Source: Hydractinia symbiolongicarpus (Eukaryota; Cnidaria; Hydrozoa; Anthoathecata; Hydractiniidae). From it: DNA of 64,000 nt. Positions 24,099-35,832 of the stretch are shown here, piece after piece. The translations under genes were made by a program, and so were the position numbers. The first letter of the stretch is position 1. Each line of letters opens with the position of its first letter. Below the pieces are notes generated by a model, which saw only the letters and a list, made by a program, of their open reading frames with translations, had not been told where the DNA came from and searched no databases. The stretch is taken from the NCBI RefSeq assembly GCF_029227915.1, contig NC_079885.1, positions 17,433,001 to 17,497,000 of the forward strand, given 5' to 3'.

Positions 24099-27000
24099 AT
24101 GGCTGAACGTAAAGAATGCAGTTGCAAAGAAGAAATAGCAGAGGTAAGCAGTATATAATATCATACGCTTCATCTAGCAAACCATCCATATAATTACATT
24201 CAATAATTACATTTTGTTAACAGAACATACTCTTATGTTGGTTAATTTTTCATATACTTACCCTCTTTCTGAGTTTAGTAGGTGCTTTCTATGTGTTTTT
24301 TATAAGTTTGTTGTTTAATGATCCGTTTTATAGCGGTGTTGACGCGTACTTAACAACAAGTATACTAACACACTCTATGACGCCTGCGTTAAAATATCAA
24401 AAACTTTTGTGTTACCACAAGACCTTCACCATAACGCTTTTAACCACGTTAACGCTGTTACGCAACGAGTGTAAGCAAGATTCTACATGGTCTTTTCTTT
24501 AAATTTGAGAAATGTACCCTAGGTTGAACCGAAGCTCGCTGAATCAAAATAGAGTTCAAAATATCTTAATCAACTCGTATCAATTAAGCCTTGTGTCCAC
24601 TGAGGGCAATAGAACTAATTTCTATTTCTGAAAAGTGATAGAATCTATCGCTATAAATTTAAGTCATCGCTTAGTTTTAGAATCTATCGCTATAAATTTA
24701 AGTCATCGCTTTGTTTTAGAATCTATCGCTATAAATTTAAGTCATCGCTTTGTTTAAGTATCTATCGCTATAAATTTAAGTCATCGCTTTGTTTTAGAAT
24801 CTATCGCTATAAATTTAAGTCATCGCTTTGTTTTAGAATCTATCGCTATAAATTTAAGTCATCGCTTTGTTTTAGAATCTATCGCTATAAATTTAAGTCA
24901 TCGCTTTGTTTTAGAATCTATCGCTATAAATTTAAGTCATCGCTTTGTTTTAAAATCTATCGCTATAAATTTAAGTCATCGCTTTGTTTTAGAATCTATC
25001 ATATAAATTTAAGTCATCGCTTTGTTTTAGAATCTATCGCTATAAATTTAAGTCATCGCTTAGTTTTAGAATCTATCGCTATAAATTTAAGTCATCGCTT
25101 TGTTTTAGAATCTGTCATATAAATTTAAGTCATCGCTTTGTTTTAGAATCTGTCATATAAATTTAAGTCATCGCTTTGTTTTAGAATCTGTCATATAAAT
25201 TTAAGTCATCGCTTTGTTTTAGAATCTGTCATATAAATTTAAGTCATCGCTTAGTTTTAGAATCTGTCATATAAATTTAAGTCATCGCTTTGTTTAAGAA
25301 TCTGTTGCTATAGCGCGTCCACTGAAATGATTTGGATACGGAAAGCGATAGGCGCCACAAAGATTATTGCCATGGATACAAAAATGGATAACAGCATTTC
25401 TTCGTTTACTGAATATTTTCTTCAGGTTTTCAAAGATTCTTTCAGGTACCCCTAAAACAATTAAAGCAAAAAATCATATTTCTTATTCCAATAAACCAGC
25501 TAAATGTAAATACTGGAGATTCACAATATCTTTTCTCCTTCGATTGCAAGCTCTTTCTCAATTCTTTGCCAAGCATCCTTTTTGGCCCGCTTGTTCTTGT
25601 AAAATTGTTTCCCCTTGTCATACAAAGAAGGAGATTTCTTAATACAATTGGAGATTTTCTCCTATCCAAGTGGATTGATTGTTTTTTTGCCCATGATGCT
25701 AATCCGACGACTGAACGTGTAAAAATTTCGAATGTTGGAGTTTGAAAAAAATCCTTTGATCTTAGGGATAGGTCTATTTTTTTAAGCGATAAAACTAATT
25801 CCGTGTCCACTAAAGCAAGTTCTAAAATTTTAGCGACGGAACAAAGCGATGGGTTCTATTGCCTTCAGTGGAATACAAGGCTTTATTAGGCCAAACATAA
25901 AAAAAAAAGCACAGCGGCTTAAAGATTTCCGCCATTAGCAATAGTCTGAAAAAGTACTAAACTTTGAAGTGGGCTGAGTAATGTGGGGGGAACAAAATCA
26001 TTGAATATTTTAAAGTTTTAAAATTCAATTTTCGATTATTATTGTAACTTTAAATCATAGCTAATTAAATAAAATACAATTATTTTCTCTATAAGAACAA
26101 TATTAGAACAACAACAATAAGGCTGGAAATTTTTGAACAATAAAAAAAAAGAACAATGGTAAAGCTGATTTCCTCCTTTTCTCTGAAAAACAACATGGAA
26201 TTATTTTTGAACGCAGCATTTTTCACAGAATCAATTAATACATTTTAGGTCTCAAATATTTGTAATATACTGTAAAATACCAGGTAAAAAAGATAAAATA
26301 AGTAAAAAAGAACATTTAGCCAAATTTTCTGATTGTAATAAACAATACAACAGAAGAAATAAAATATTAAAATTACAGATTTCACACATGTAACATTTAA
26401 AAAAATTTTTTTGATTCGGGCATTCTAGGAAATGATGACAAAAGTGTAAAACCAATCTTAGCATTTCAAAAGAATGTTAAAATTAGCAGCGATGCGGCAG
26501 ATATTGTGGATAAAATTGCGCCTAATCACGACAGTGAAGAATGTAGAGTATTTAAGGATGTTGATGACGCAAGTAGAAGTCGCCTTATCAACTTAGTTGA
26601 TTGCAAAATGTGGGCCTATTTGACGTGTGTCAAAAATGCTGGATAATTGCATCTTCAAACAAATAATTGGTTGTAGAAAAAAATGTAGAGAAAGACAGTT
26701 CAAGGACGTTACTTGTATTTATTTGACAAGAAACTCATTTTTAATGTTTTAAAGCTCAAATTATATTCATGCGCGCATAAGAAAGTGAAAATGTTTCTAC
26801 TTATTTTTACGCCTGACCTCTCTCACGCAACAGAAACGGCAAACTTCAATTCGCGGGCTCGTAAAAGCATCTTATTGGCCCATTTATGTAAGCTGTATGT
26901 TAATTTTTTCAAAGTAATGAGCGTTACACCAAATTTCTTGAGTGGCAGAATTAGGGCCGGTGTAAAAAAGGACTAATGAGGTAGTTTGAACAAACATGAC

Positions 27001-30000
27001 GGCAGCTGACTTTAACTATGCGAGATGCTTGTTATTAAAATAATCTTTTTTGAAAAAATTGCTTCATGTTTATGACCAATTGACCGAGCTAACCTCTTCT
27101 GGACCCTCAAAAGGACAATAGCTAAACATTTTCTTGTGTCATACACCTTAACGTTTTAGGCATATACACAACGATGTTCTAAAAAAGAAAGAAAATATGG
27201 TGTCGTATGAAAGGCTAACATATATACATGCATACTTCCGGCATATAGCCGATAAGCGTGAAATGTTTGGTAAGGACATTTCCCCTCTTAGATACCCTAT
27301 CCCTTACAACGACGTCAGACAAAAACATATGGGCGAAAATGCCATGATAAAGCATCCAGAAGGATGGGTAAGCTGAAGGTTTCAATAATGAAAGCCAATT
27401 GTCCACTCCCCCCTATCCTACAATTTTATATTACTAAAAGCAGGTACACAGGGCAATCAACATAGATCACTTCCAAATATGATATTTAAGATGATTTAAG
27501 TTGTTGTTTTTGTGGTCAATGAAAATAAACGTTTCCATCGCCATTACCTTGACTTTCGTGTAAGTCACTAAAGTCGAAAACAAATAGCCCTTTAAGTTCG
27601 ACCTATATCTCTTTCAACCAATTAATCTGGCTGAGCTTATAAAATGTGTCCAAATTTAATTTAAATTGTGTTCCAGCTTCTTCGTGTAAACTTATGTTGG
27701 AAAAGGGACTATGAAGAACTAATGAGGGAAAACACTGGGTTGAAGAAGAATTTTTTTACACCTGAAAAGATAAAAAGTGGCAGTGTGGATAATTTTGAGC
27801 TATTCAAGCAACAAGTAAGTGGTTTCTTGAACGTTATTGGAATGTCTGTAGTAGCACAAGTTTATTTTTTAATCTTTGTCTCAGCAAATCTGTTAGAATT
27901 CTTGTACTTTTTTTCTAATTCCACATTTTAGTATTACATACATTGACAAATTAGCCTATTTCAATATCCATTTCCATTCTACAAAATACACGGCCGAAAT
28001 AAACAAATTAATATGAAAACGAGGTTAGTTTAGGGAAAATTTCAATTTTCCAGCGAAGTGATGCACATATAGTTTGTTTACCTTTATTATTTCTCAAATT
28101 AACTTGTCAAATGGACTAACTATGAACTTTTAGTAACAAAAAAAGATAATAGCATTTATTTTATATCCACTGGGCTTATTAAAAATGTTGGTTTACATTC
28201 TTTAATGGTATTCACCTAGCTAAGTTGGTTGATTTATATTTTAGCTACACTAGCATTGGTTACTACTAGCTAGTTAGAGCTTTAACCAATGTTGTTGACA
28301 TTTACACTTTATTCTTTGTTAGTGGATATCGTTTATTTTTTAAAACATCTTTAAATAACATTCTGACTTGGCTATCCCGAGCGTGTTGATTGGTGGAATT
28401 AGGTTCAATATTGGTTTTCATCGTGTTATATATTCAACAAAATGTAATAAGAGCAATACAATCTTTGAAGGCAAAAAAGCGCTTACTCATCAGTAATTAA
28501 TAATTAAAAAAATGTTCTGTCAATGACCAGCTATATAATGTTATTACCATAAGTATTGCTAGATTGTTATCCCACGGGTATAACTATGGGTATTGTAATT
28601 GATTTGTACCTAAAAGCAAAGTTTAACAATTTATGTGAAAATAACTTTTTTACAGGGTGCTTTTCTTAGACAAATCTGATAGAATTAACATAAAATTGTT
28701 TTGTATATACTTCTTAAGTTTCGGAATTCAAACATATTACTACAAAGAAAACTATGTATTTTAATCAAGCAACAATAAAAAGGCATTTTGTGGGGAAACT
28801 GATTTCTTTAAAAGCTAAGAGAATTGAGATAATAAAATAGTCATGTTTTGTTTCAAGCCACATGTTGTTTTAATACAATAACATATTTGATCAGTTGGCA
28901 GGCGGACAGCACTACTTAACATATGTTCAATACTCGATCTATTTACCACAATAACTTAACCTAATGGTCTAAGAAAATTGAGAAAGTTTTATATATTTAT
29001 AGATCACCTTACAACTAATAAATGACTTTGTTTTATTTTTTTTTGAGAATAACCTAGACAACATAACAAAAAGATTACAAAATAGCTAATAGAGACCCAA
29101 TGTTGCTCTGTCAAGTTAATTCCAAATAGAATGAGAACAATTAATCAAATAACATCCCTGTGTGCATAGCTAGCTGTAACATCTTACCCATAATATCTTG
29201 CTCAGATAAAAAGCTGGGTAAATTTTTCAGAAAAATAATTATAACCCATGTCATATGAAGTTTTAGTAAACGAGGTAAACATATTAGATCTTACAGTATA
29301 GAATGTAAACATTTTAGATGAGTAAGAAACAAATGTTTGTTGGCTATAGCTAGCTAGCTAACACACTTAATATTAATAAATATTTATAATTTTTATCACA
29401 CTACCACTACTACCCTCTATAAACTTGTATCCACTACGATTCTCCCAATAGGGCAGTTAAAAATTACAAACATTTGTTGATAACTAAGGTCAGAACAGCA
29501 ATTACAATTTGGCGTCCTGAACTTTATCTAAACTAACCTCGTTTTTATGCAATGCTTTGATTTTCGGCACCACGGCTGATCAAAGGCAATATTGAAAAAG
29601 GCTTATTGATACGTTGAAGCGTACGCCTCAGGGATCCACGCACATTTCTACGAAATCATCCGCCGGAAGATAATAATTGCAGCAGGAAAGTAGAAAATAT
29701 GCCGTCAGTTTAATTACGGTTAAAATTACTGGCTTGTAATCACCCTGTTTACTTTCGTCCATTGATTCCCAAACTTTTAAATATCATAGTTTCACCAATT
29801 ACGATTGAACAAAAATATTTTCGATTTTTGATTTCGCCAACGAGAACAATATTTCTACATACTCTTGAGAAGCAAGAAACAAAAAAAATTTCGAGAGGAA
29901 AAATAAAAATTTACAATGCGCATGCTTAAAACTTTTTGTGCTCGGAATAGTAGAAATTTACCCTTAAGTTTTCTTTAGTTGCAAGAGTGTAAAAAAAAGA

Positions 30001-31147
30001 ATGGCAGAGAAAGGGAAAAAAATCAACAACTCATCTCTAAATGTACTGAATTAGAAGTTCGACTGGATCATATATCAAAAGAACTTGAGATAGCGAGAAG
30101 TCAATTGCAACAGAGTAAAAGTTACCGAACTTCCTCAACTAAAGTTAAAATGTCAGCAAGAGATGTAGTGAAAGCCCAATCACAAGTAAGTCGGCGTGTA
30201 CTCTTCCGCAAGTGCATTAAAATCTTAACATAAACTTTGTTTCTTTTTGAAACAATAAAATAGTAAATAAATTGAAATTTTTTAAAATTGTTACATTTAC
30301 TTGAGAGGGCCGTAAGAAATGAAATTTATAATAAAAAAATCGCCTTTATAACTTATATGATTTTCCCCACTCCCTCCTGCCTTCCTTCGGTGTAGAATTT
30401 AAAAGATGGATGACAGGCTAGTTTCTTTAATTGCCCTTTTGTTTTAGAACATTATTCAGATTGACATTTTGAACTTTTTTTTAGATTTTTTCTTTCTTCC
30501 TATATTTTTATTTCACCAAGTACACTCACAGGCCTTTTGTTTTATTTTATTCCTAATTCTTTATTAATCCAAATATTAGGATAGATTCAAATTCCTTTTT
30601 TTTAGGCTACGCAGCTGCATTCAGTACCAGGATTACATATCCCAGGATCATTCGTAGCAACTGGGGTAGAGAGAGATAATTTGCGCAGAATAGGCGATGC
30701 AACACAATGTATCCAGCAAGTTTGTTATAAACGTTCTAACTCCTTTTAAAGAAGTTACATCTTTGGTAAATTAAATTGATAACTATCCCTCTTTCTGCAC
30801 TAACATATAATTTGTAATTTTTTAACACAAACTTCCAATCTTAAGGACATGATCGAACTACAATGCCGCATTTTAACAGGTTGTTTCTCCAAGAAGTACT
30901 TCTGTTCTCCTAGAGATTTCTTACATTGACATTTCAATTGTTCTGTTCCACATTAGCTCACAATATAAAAAAGGTAATAATAAAAATAAAAATAAAAACG
31001 ATTGTTATATTTTTTTGTAAAAATATACGCCAATGACATCTAGTTGTACATTCAGGCGAATTTGTTGCAGCTACACAACGCAATGTAGAAACAAGTGTAC
31101 GCAATTTATTACGTACAGAAAAATCAAAAGGGACATCAGCAAAATAA
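24099..31147 (+). CDS. Unrecognised coiled-coil protein gene, at least four exons
   Basis: Predicted coding exons are 24099-24143 (ATG, MAERKECSCKEEIAE), 27677-27814, 29979-30185 and 30606-30719. Each is bounded by AG and GT(AAG/TTT) sites and each has a length divisible by three, so all junctions are phase 0 and the joined frame stays open for 168 codons. Exons 2 and 3 are rich in Glu, Lys, Gln and Leu with heptad-like spacing, which suggests a coiled coil. Exon 4 is less charged and contains a PGLHIPGSFVATG block. A possible last exon runs from about 31056 to 31147 (EFVAATQRNVETSV... then TAA), but it needs a phase-1 junction, so a small exon or alternative donor (about 30724) must be assumed. 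I do not recognise the family. Confidence is good for exons 2 and 3, lower for the ends. Confidence 0.6.
24587..25882. mobile_element. PIF/Harbinger-type non-autonomous element in intron 1
   Basis: The ends AGCCTTGTGTCCACTGAGGG (24587 on) and, on the other strand, AGCCTTGTATTCCACTGAAGG (from 25882) are inverted repeats of about 33 bases. They are flanked by the direct repeat TTA (24584-24586 and 25883-25885), the target duplication of PIF/Harbinger elements. The interior has no transposase; half of it is the 39-bp tandem array below, and the rest (25320-25860) contains no convincing ORF. Confidence 0.75.
24636..25316. repeat. 39-bp tandem array, about 17 copies
   Basis: Units TAGAATCTATCGCTATAAATTTAAGTCATCGCTTTGTTT, with AAGTCATCGC starting at 24661, 24700, 24739 and so on to 25285. 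From about 25000 a shorter variant (TCTATCATATAAA or TCTGTCATATAAA) alternates with and then replaces the CGCTATAAA form, as expected for local spreading by unequal exchange. There are no unique spacers. Confidence 0.95.
25905..25930 (-). mobile_element. Helentron-type 3' end motif, minus strand
   Basis: On the minus strand GGCGGAAATCTTTAAGCC is followed by CGCTGT and GCTT, the same internal repeat plus hairpin as at 20929 and 58570, with different loop bases but a conserved AAGC/GCTT pairing. It lies 23 bases outside the Harbinger-type element. Confidence 0.45.
26429..26646 (+). other. Isolated protein-like open frame, possible terminal exon
   Basis: After a TTCTAG acceptor-like site the frame reads about 70 codons without ATG requirement (NDDKSVKPILAFQKNV ... 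CKMWAYLTCVKNAG) to a TAA at 26644-26646. Composition is protein-like, but no family is recognised. It sits in intron 1 of the coiled-coil gene and could be an alternative last exon or a remnant of something else. Confidence 0.3.
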
Positions 31148-31149
31148 CA

Positions 31150-34100
31150 ACACAAGAGCTAGTTATAGATGCTATGGGGAATGTGTTAAATTGTATATTG
31201 CCTAGTAGCGGGATATTACCTGATTGTATTCCCCGTATTATAAATAACAGGAAAACACGCCCTTTGTTTCGTTCTCACTGGCATCTTCGGTTTTCAACTT
31301 CTTTGATCTAGATATGGTAAAATAAAAGTGGTAGTTAGGGCGTCGACACCGGGGTGAGGGGGCAAATGGCGCAGGTAGGCATTGCATCCCCACTTTTTTT
31401 TATAGATAGAGTTGTTTTAGAAATCACAGGTAACATTGTCATAGTTAGTAGTTTATATTTGCTATTATCAACATCACTGTGGTCATTATGCCTATCGAAA
31501 TTGTCAAAAAGACGTTTTTCACTTTTTTTTTAAATTTTTATCAAATGTAAAAGTAGGAAGGACTTTTATATGCTCAAAAATATACAATTTAGGGTAGTTT
31601 AAAGTTATTTAAATAGAAGCCCGAATTTTTTTTTCGACATTTTAAAAGTGAATTTCTAAACCTTTTCTCTACTGCATCGGAACCAATCATTGTAGGTACT
31701 CATGCTTTCTCCACTTTTATTTCTGTATCGACAAGCTTGCAATGATATTTCACCTTCCCCGCAACGCGACTGCAAATTTGAATTTTTGAAGTTATTTTGG
31801 TAAAATATATCAATATCTCTCTTAATTCCGAAAATCAATTGTACAAAGGGTCGAAAAAATGACTAATTTTCATCACTAATTAATAATAAGAAAGTTATGA
31901 GGCAGGCATTGTTTGGTATCCGAATATACCGTACTTTATTTCACCGCCAAAAATCAAAGTGTTTTTTTAGAAGACATTAATTTAAAAATAGTAAATTCGT
32001 CATAACAGGAAAGGTTTGCTGCAAACTTTCTAACTAAGCCATTAAGATCTATAAAAGATTGTATAACGAGTTAATGGTTTTCATGCATTTAAAAATATTA
32101 GCTGACTCATCTTTGCAACCACATCAGTTTTTTGGCGACCGAATTTGAGCTTTCCTTACTTTGCATAAAAATGTTTTAAGTGTACCGGTCTTTAACAGAC
32201 AGCAGACTGAAGTTTCGAATATATGTAACTACGGTGCCGTCGCGCGAGTGATGAGGCTTTCTGAACATATTTCTGGAAAGTAAGAAATCAAAAAATCCAG
32301 TATGCAGTAATTTTTTAAATACTTGTTTATGGTAAGCCCTATTCACATTTATCTGATCTACCTAGTATATTTAGAAAACATCCGATAAACCTGATTTTGC
32401 AATCAAAACCAAGTTCTTTTGAGTGAGTTTCCATGTTTCCTGCGACAAACCTGGTATTTCGCTCGAAAAACCAAGTAATTCCATCAGAATGTCCCCCAAA
32501 TGTGCCTTCAAAATATAGCTAATTGATGTAATTTAAATAAAAAAACATTCTGCCAAGCGAGATACAAGGTTACTCGTTCGAGAAACTTGGTTTCTCCAGA
32601 AATTAAATCCAAACAGATTTCTGCCATTAGCCTAAAACACTTTAAAATTTGAGGTAGACCTTGAAAACGGAGAATTATGGGGCAAACAAAAATCATTGAG
32701 TATTCTCAATTATTATTGTAACTAACCTGCAATGTTATAATACAAATTTTTTACATAGCTATATAAAGTATAATTCTGGAAATTCTAGAATACAAATGTT
32801 ATGTGTAAACTTCACGATTCGAATATAAAAACTTCTGAACGAGCTCGATAATTAATTCAGCAATAAATACATATCAGCATTTGAATATTTCAGTATTTAG
32901 GTCTTTAGTATTCAGGCCTTTAAAATTTACTCTCTTGCTGAAGATTTTTTGAAAGTGCTGATGGTGCATGGTTTGATAACAGATGATCTAAAAAAGAAAG
33001 TACGTTTTTAAAATGAGAAACAAGAATACAATTTTACATAAACTGCATTAAAATCAGGTTGGTTAATTATTGTCTTATTAACCTTTCTTTGCCTGTTTGA
33101 TTTAAAAAGGGAATTTATTAAAAAGATACAAATCAATGCCGTGATACACAAGGTATATAAATATATGTATATAAATTTAATCAAGCTGGCTGTTGATCTT
33201 TGTTAAACAAGTAACATACACGTTTTTTTATAGGAAACCTAAGCATTTGGTTGAGCCTGGAGTCTCTTTAATTTTCGATAATTTGAGTCTGAAAAGTTTT
33301 TCTAATTTTCCTTATTTGAGCCTAAAAAGTTTCTTAAAAAAAGATTTTTTATTTACAATGCTTTTTTGAGGTATGGACTATGGTTTGCACAGTATCATAC
33401 AGAAATTCATTAATTCGTTTCTTACTTCTGACCTTAGTTTCTTTCTGACGCAGTTTTAAACGTTTTTTTCTTTCTTGGAAATTCAAACAGTACATTCTAA
33501 AATGGCCTTAAGGTCTTCTTTTCCATTGCATTGTAGAATAACAAACATGTCTAAGAAGCAGTTAACACTTTTTATTATGTTTCCTCCCCTTTTTCTGTTA
33601 TATGTATATAGTTTCTTAATGTTAGAGATTTTCTCAGCCTGCTCAAGTTTCTTAAAATTTTGACTTTCTGAGTCTAAGATTTCTTATAGACTGGTTTCTT
33701 ATGAAAAAAACGTGTATTAAGCAGGTCATACGTGATTTTGAAACCTGTGGACAATACAGGACTTATTTTGTTAAAATCGATTTATTGAATTTAACAAATT
33801 TGATCGTTTATTTTCTTTTTTTGATTCAAATTCTAAATTTTAATTTCTTTCAGGGAGTCGGATTAGTTGCAATTTTTTATTTTTAGGAAACTGATTGGTC
33901 ATTGTCTTGTTTGACAAACCCAAAAAGTTGAACAAATCTAACTTATGAAATTTCAAATTGACAAATTGAATTCAACAAGTTGAAACAAAAAACACACAAT
34001 TAATAAATTTGCAGATTCAATAAATCGATGGTCCTTTCGTAAGATTTTTAATAATCTAAGGAATGTTAGAAAAATATTTTGTGATACTTTGGGTGAGTTC

Positions 34101-34170
34101 AAGAAAGGTTTTCAAGCGAACTAGGCACTCAAGGAGAACTAGCCAGTAACAGAATAGTTAGCCGTTCTCA
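31150..34170. other. Intergenic DNA, no gene recognised
   Basis: AT-rich throughout. The short open frames (for example 33475-33663 and 33701-33886) are hydrophobic by composition only and have no start context or similarity that I can see. Confidence 0.4.
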
Positions 34171-34171
34171 A

Positions 34172-34400
34172 TGGCATGATAGCTTAGTGGTTATAACTCT
34201 GGATATTTTGTGTGGGAGAACGGTATTCGATTCCCCTTGGTGCAATTTCTCTCAGGGGAATTGGGGAGAAGACACAGTGCGTGGGCTGTTGAATGTTGCA
34301 GGGAGTTGTCTAGTAGAGCACAGACCCTAATGGGGTATGCATAGCTTAAAATGAGCATTAAATACTCTAGGACTCCCCATCTAAGCCATGGTCCCTTCTG
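34172..34400 (+). mobile_element. tRNA-derived SINE
   Basis: GGCATGATAGCTTAGTGGTTATAACTCTGG contains an A box (TAGCTTAGTGG, 34180-34190), and GGTATTCGATTCC (34222-34234) is a B box at the normal tRNA distance, so this is an RNA polymerase III internal promoter. The following about 160 bases are a non-tRNA body ending near CCATCTAAGCCATGG. No cloverleaf with intact acceptor stem is seen, so it is a SINE head and not a tRNA gene. The 3' limit is uncertain. Confidence 0.65.
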
Positions 34401-34594
34401 GAAATAATAGACAGGGTATATTCGTTGATAATTGTGAGGCTAACCATATAAAATATACAGATCATCTAATTATCTATGCAGATTAATTGTATATTTTTGT
34501 ATACTTGTATAATTAGCCGCTCATACAACTACTTTTACCATAGATATTTTTTACTTAAATTTCCACACTTTTCTTCGTTATCCCATAGCCATCT

Positions 34595-34839
34595 ATTTTT
34601 ATATAGATTCACATAAAGTTGTGCTTTGTAAAAAACCTGTTTTTCTCTGATTAAGTTATCGAACAACAGAAATAAAACCACGAGGTAATTCATAAATAAA
34701 CACGTCTTACTAGAGGACTGTATAAAAAAACAAAAAAAACAACAAGAACTCAAAAATGCAAAGAGCATGCGTAAACTATACAAAAATAAGAACCCGTCAA
34801 CATATAAAGCGCATGCGTAAAACTTAATAATCTTTAACA
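34595..34839 (-). repeat. 3' LTR of the BEL/Pao element (5' part)
   Basis: On the minus strand the LTR starts TGTTAAAGATTATTAAG directly after a seven-G polypurine tract. 34620-34839 matches 60063-60282 almost base for base, including GGTAATTCATAAATAAACACG and AAGAGCATGCGTAAACTATAC words. The left limit is not determined; homology with the other copy is lost near 34595. Confidence 0.8.
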
Positions 34840-34854
34840 ATCCCCCCCGTGACG

Positions 34855-35393
34855 CTAGTCACTTTCTTCGTTCGCGAAACGTCGTTTTAACTCCCCCAGA
34901 ATTGCCGCAGTTCGTTTGGGGCGAGCTAAGATGTTGTTTTCGTCTTCGTCTACTTCTTCGTTCATTTGTTTCTCGATAACAGGGCGACCACATTTCGTTC
35001 CCAAGAGATACAATCGATTTACTGGACGATTCACTATTGTTCCAGTTCATCCTAGCTTGACTTGTGCAGCACGTACTTTGTCATCGCTTCCAGGAACCAA
35101 CTTAACCACTCTACACAATTTCCACATGTGCCTAGGTAACTTACCATCATACACAATAACAACGTCTCCCTCACTAATCTTTTCGGCACCACTCTTTGAT
35201 ACGCGGTTCACACTCTGACGTAAAGATAACAAATATTCTTGAGACCAACGCTTCCAAAAATGGTCCAGCATTGCCTGCAACATACGTCTCCGTCCTTTAA
35301 ATTCCGAATCATCCATTATTATCTCCTCACTTCCCAAACTGCTACACTCCAGTCGTCTACCGTACAACAAGTGGTTAGGTGTTAATACATCCT
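34855..35393 (-). pseudogene. BEL/Pao integrase C-terminal domain (left of the Polinton)
   Basis: On the minus strand the frame enters directly from the target duplication with LTPNHLLYGRRLE, the box that follows the integrase core in Pao polyproteins, then a conserved WKRWSQEYLLSLRQ and GDVVIVYDGKLPRHMWKLCRVVKLVPGSD segment (the DUF5641-type domain). The frame is cut by an in-frame TGA at 35047-35049 but continues open to TAG at 34855-34857. It is the direct continuation of the core at 48322-49344, 13 kb away. Confidence 0.85.
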
Positions 35394-35608
35394 AGAGATA
35401 GGAAAATGCGGATGTTAGGACAAAAATCCCTTAGCACTTTACCATTTTACGTCAAATCATAGATCATACCCGTTAAATCAACAATAGAAGAGTCCCCCAA
35501 TCCCCCAATCCCCGCCGTGTCCCCCCACCCCCACCCCCAATCCTCGCCGTGTCCCCCTATTACAGTGATAGGATTCAACTGTGTCTAGCGTACGTGGTAA
35601 TACCATCA
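35394..35608. repeat. Polinton left terminal inverted repeat
   Basis: Matches the reverse complement of 48095-48321. The first about 90 bases are almost identical. Then follows a C-rich tract (35477-35565: runs of CCCCC, ACCCCCACCCCC, CCGTGTCCCCC) and finally ATTCAACTGTGTCTA...CGTACGTGGTAATACCATC, which is the mirror of the last codons and stop of the polymerase gene at the other end, with a roughly 12-base deletion. Confidence 0.9.
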
Positions 35609-35832
35609 ATGATAATAAAACATAAATAACAACACGCAAGCAGTTTTTGTTATACAATTAAAACATCTGTCAATCAAACGCTTATAACAATAGGATTTTA
35701 CATACCAGAAAGTTGTTTACATAAGAAAAAGTCAAAACGAAAGTAGCCGTTGCTAAGGATATTTGGTATGTAAGGAATGCATTGTTCTCTATTGTTATTC
35801 TGGTTTGATTGACATTTAATTGACGTCATTCT
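35609..35832. other. Spacer between Polinton repeat and first gene
   Basis: AT-rich spacer with no ORF. It lies downstream of the minus-strand gene that ends at 35833. Confidence 0.4.

Noticed and set aside
24636-25316. Array resembling CRISPR direct repeats
   Set aside because: Units are head-to-tail without unique spacers, inside a eukaryotic MITE.
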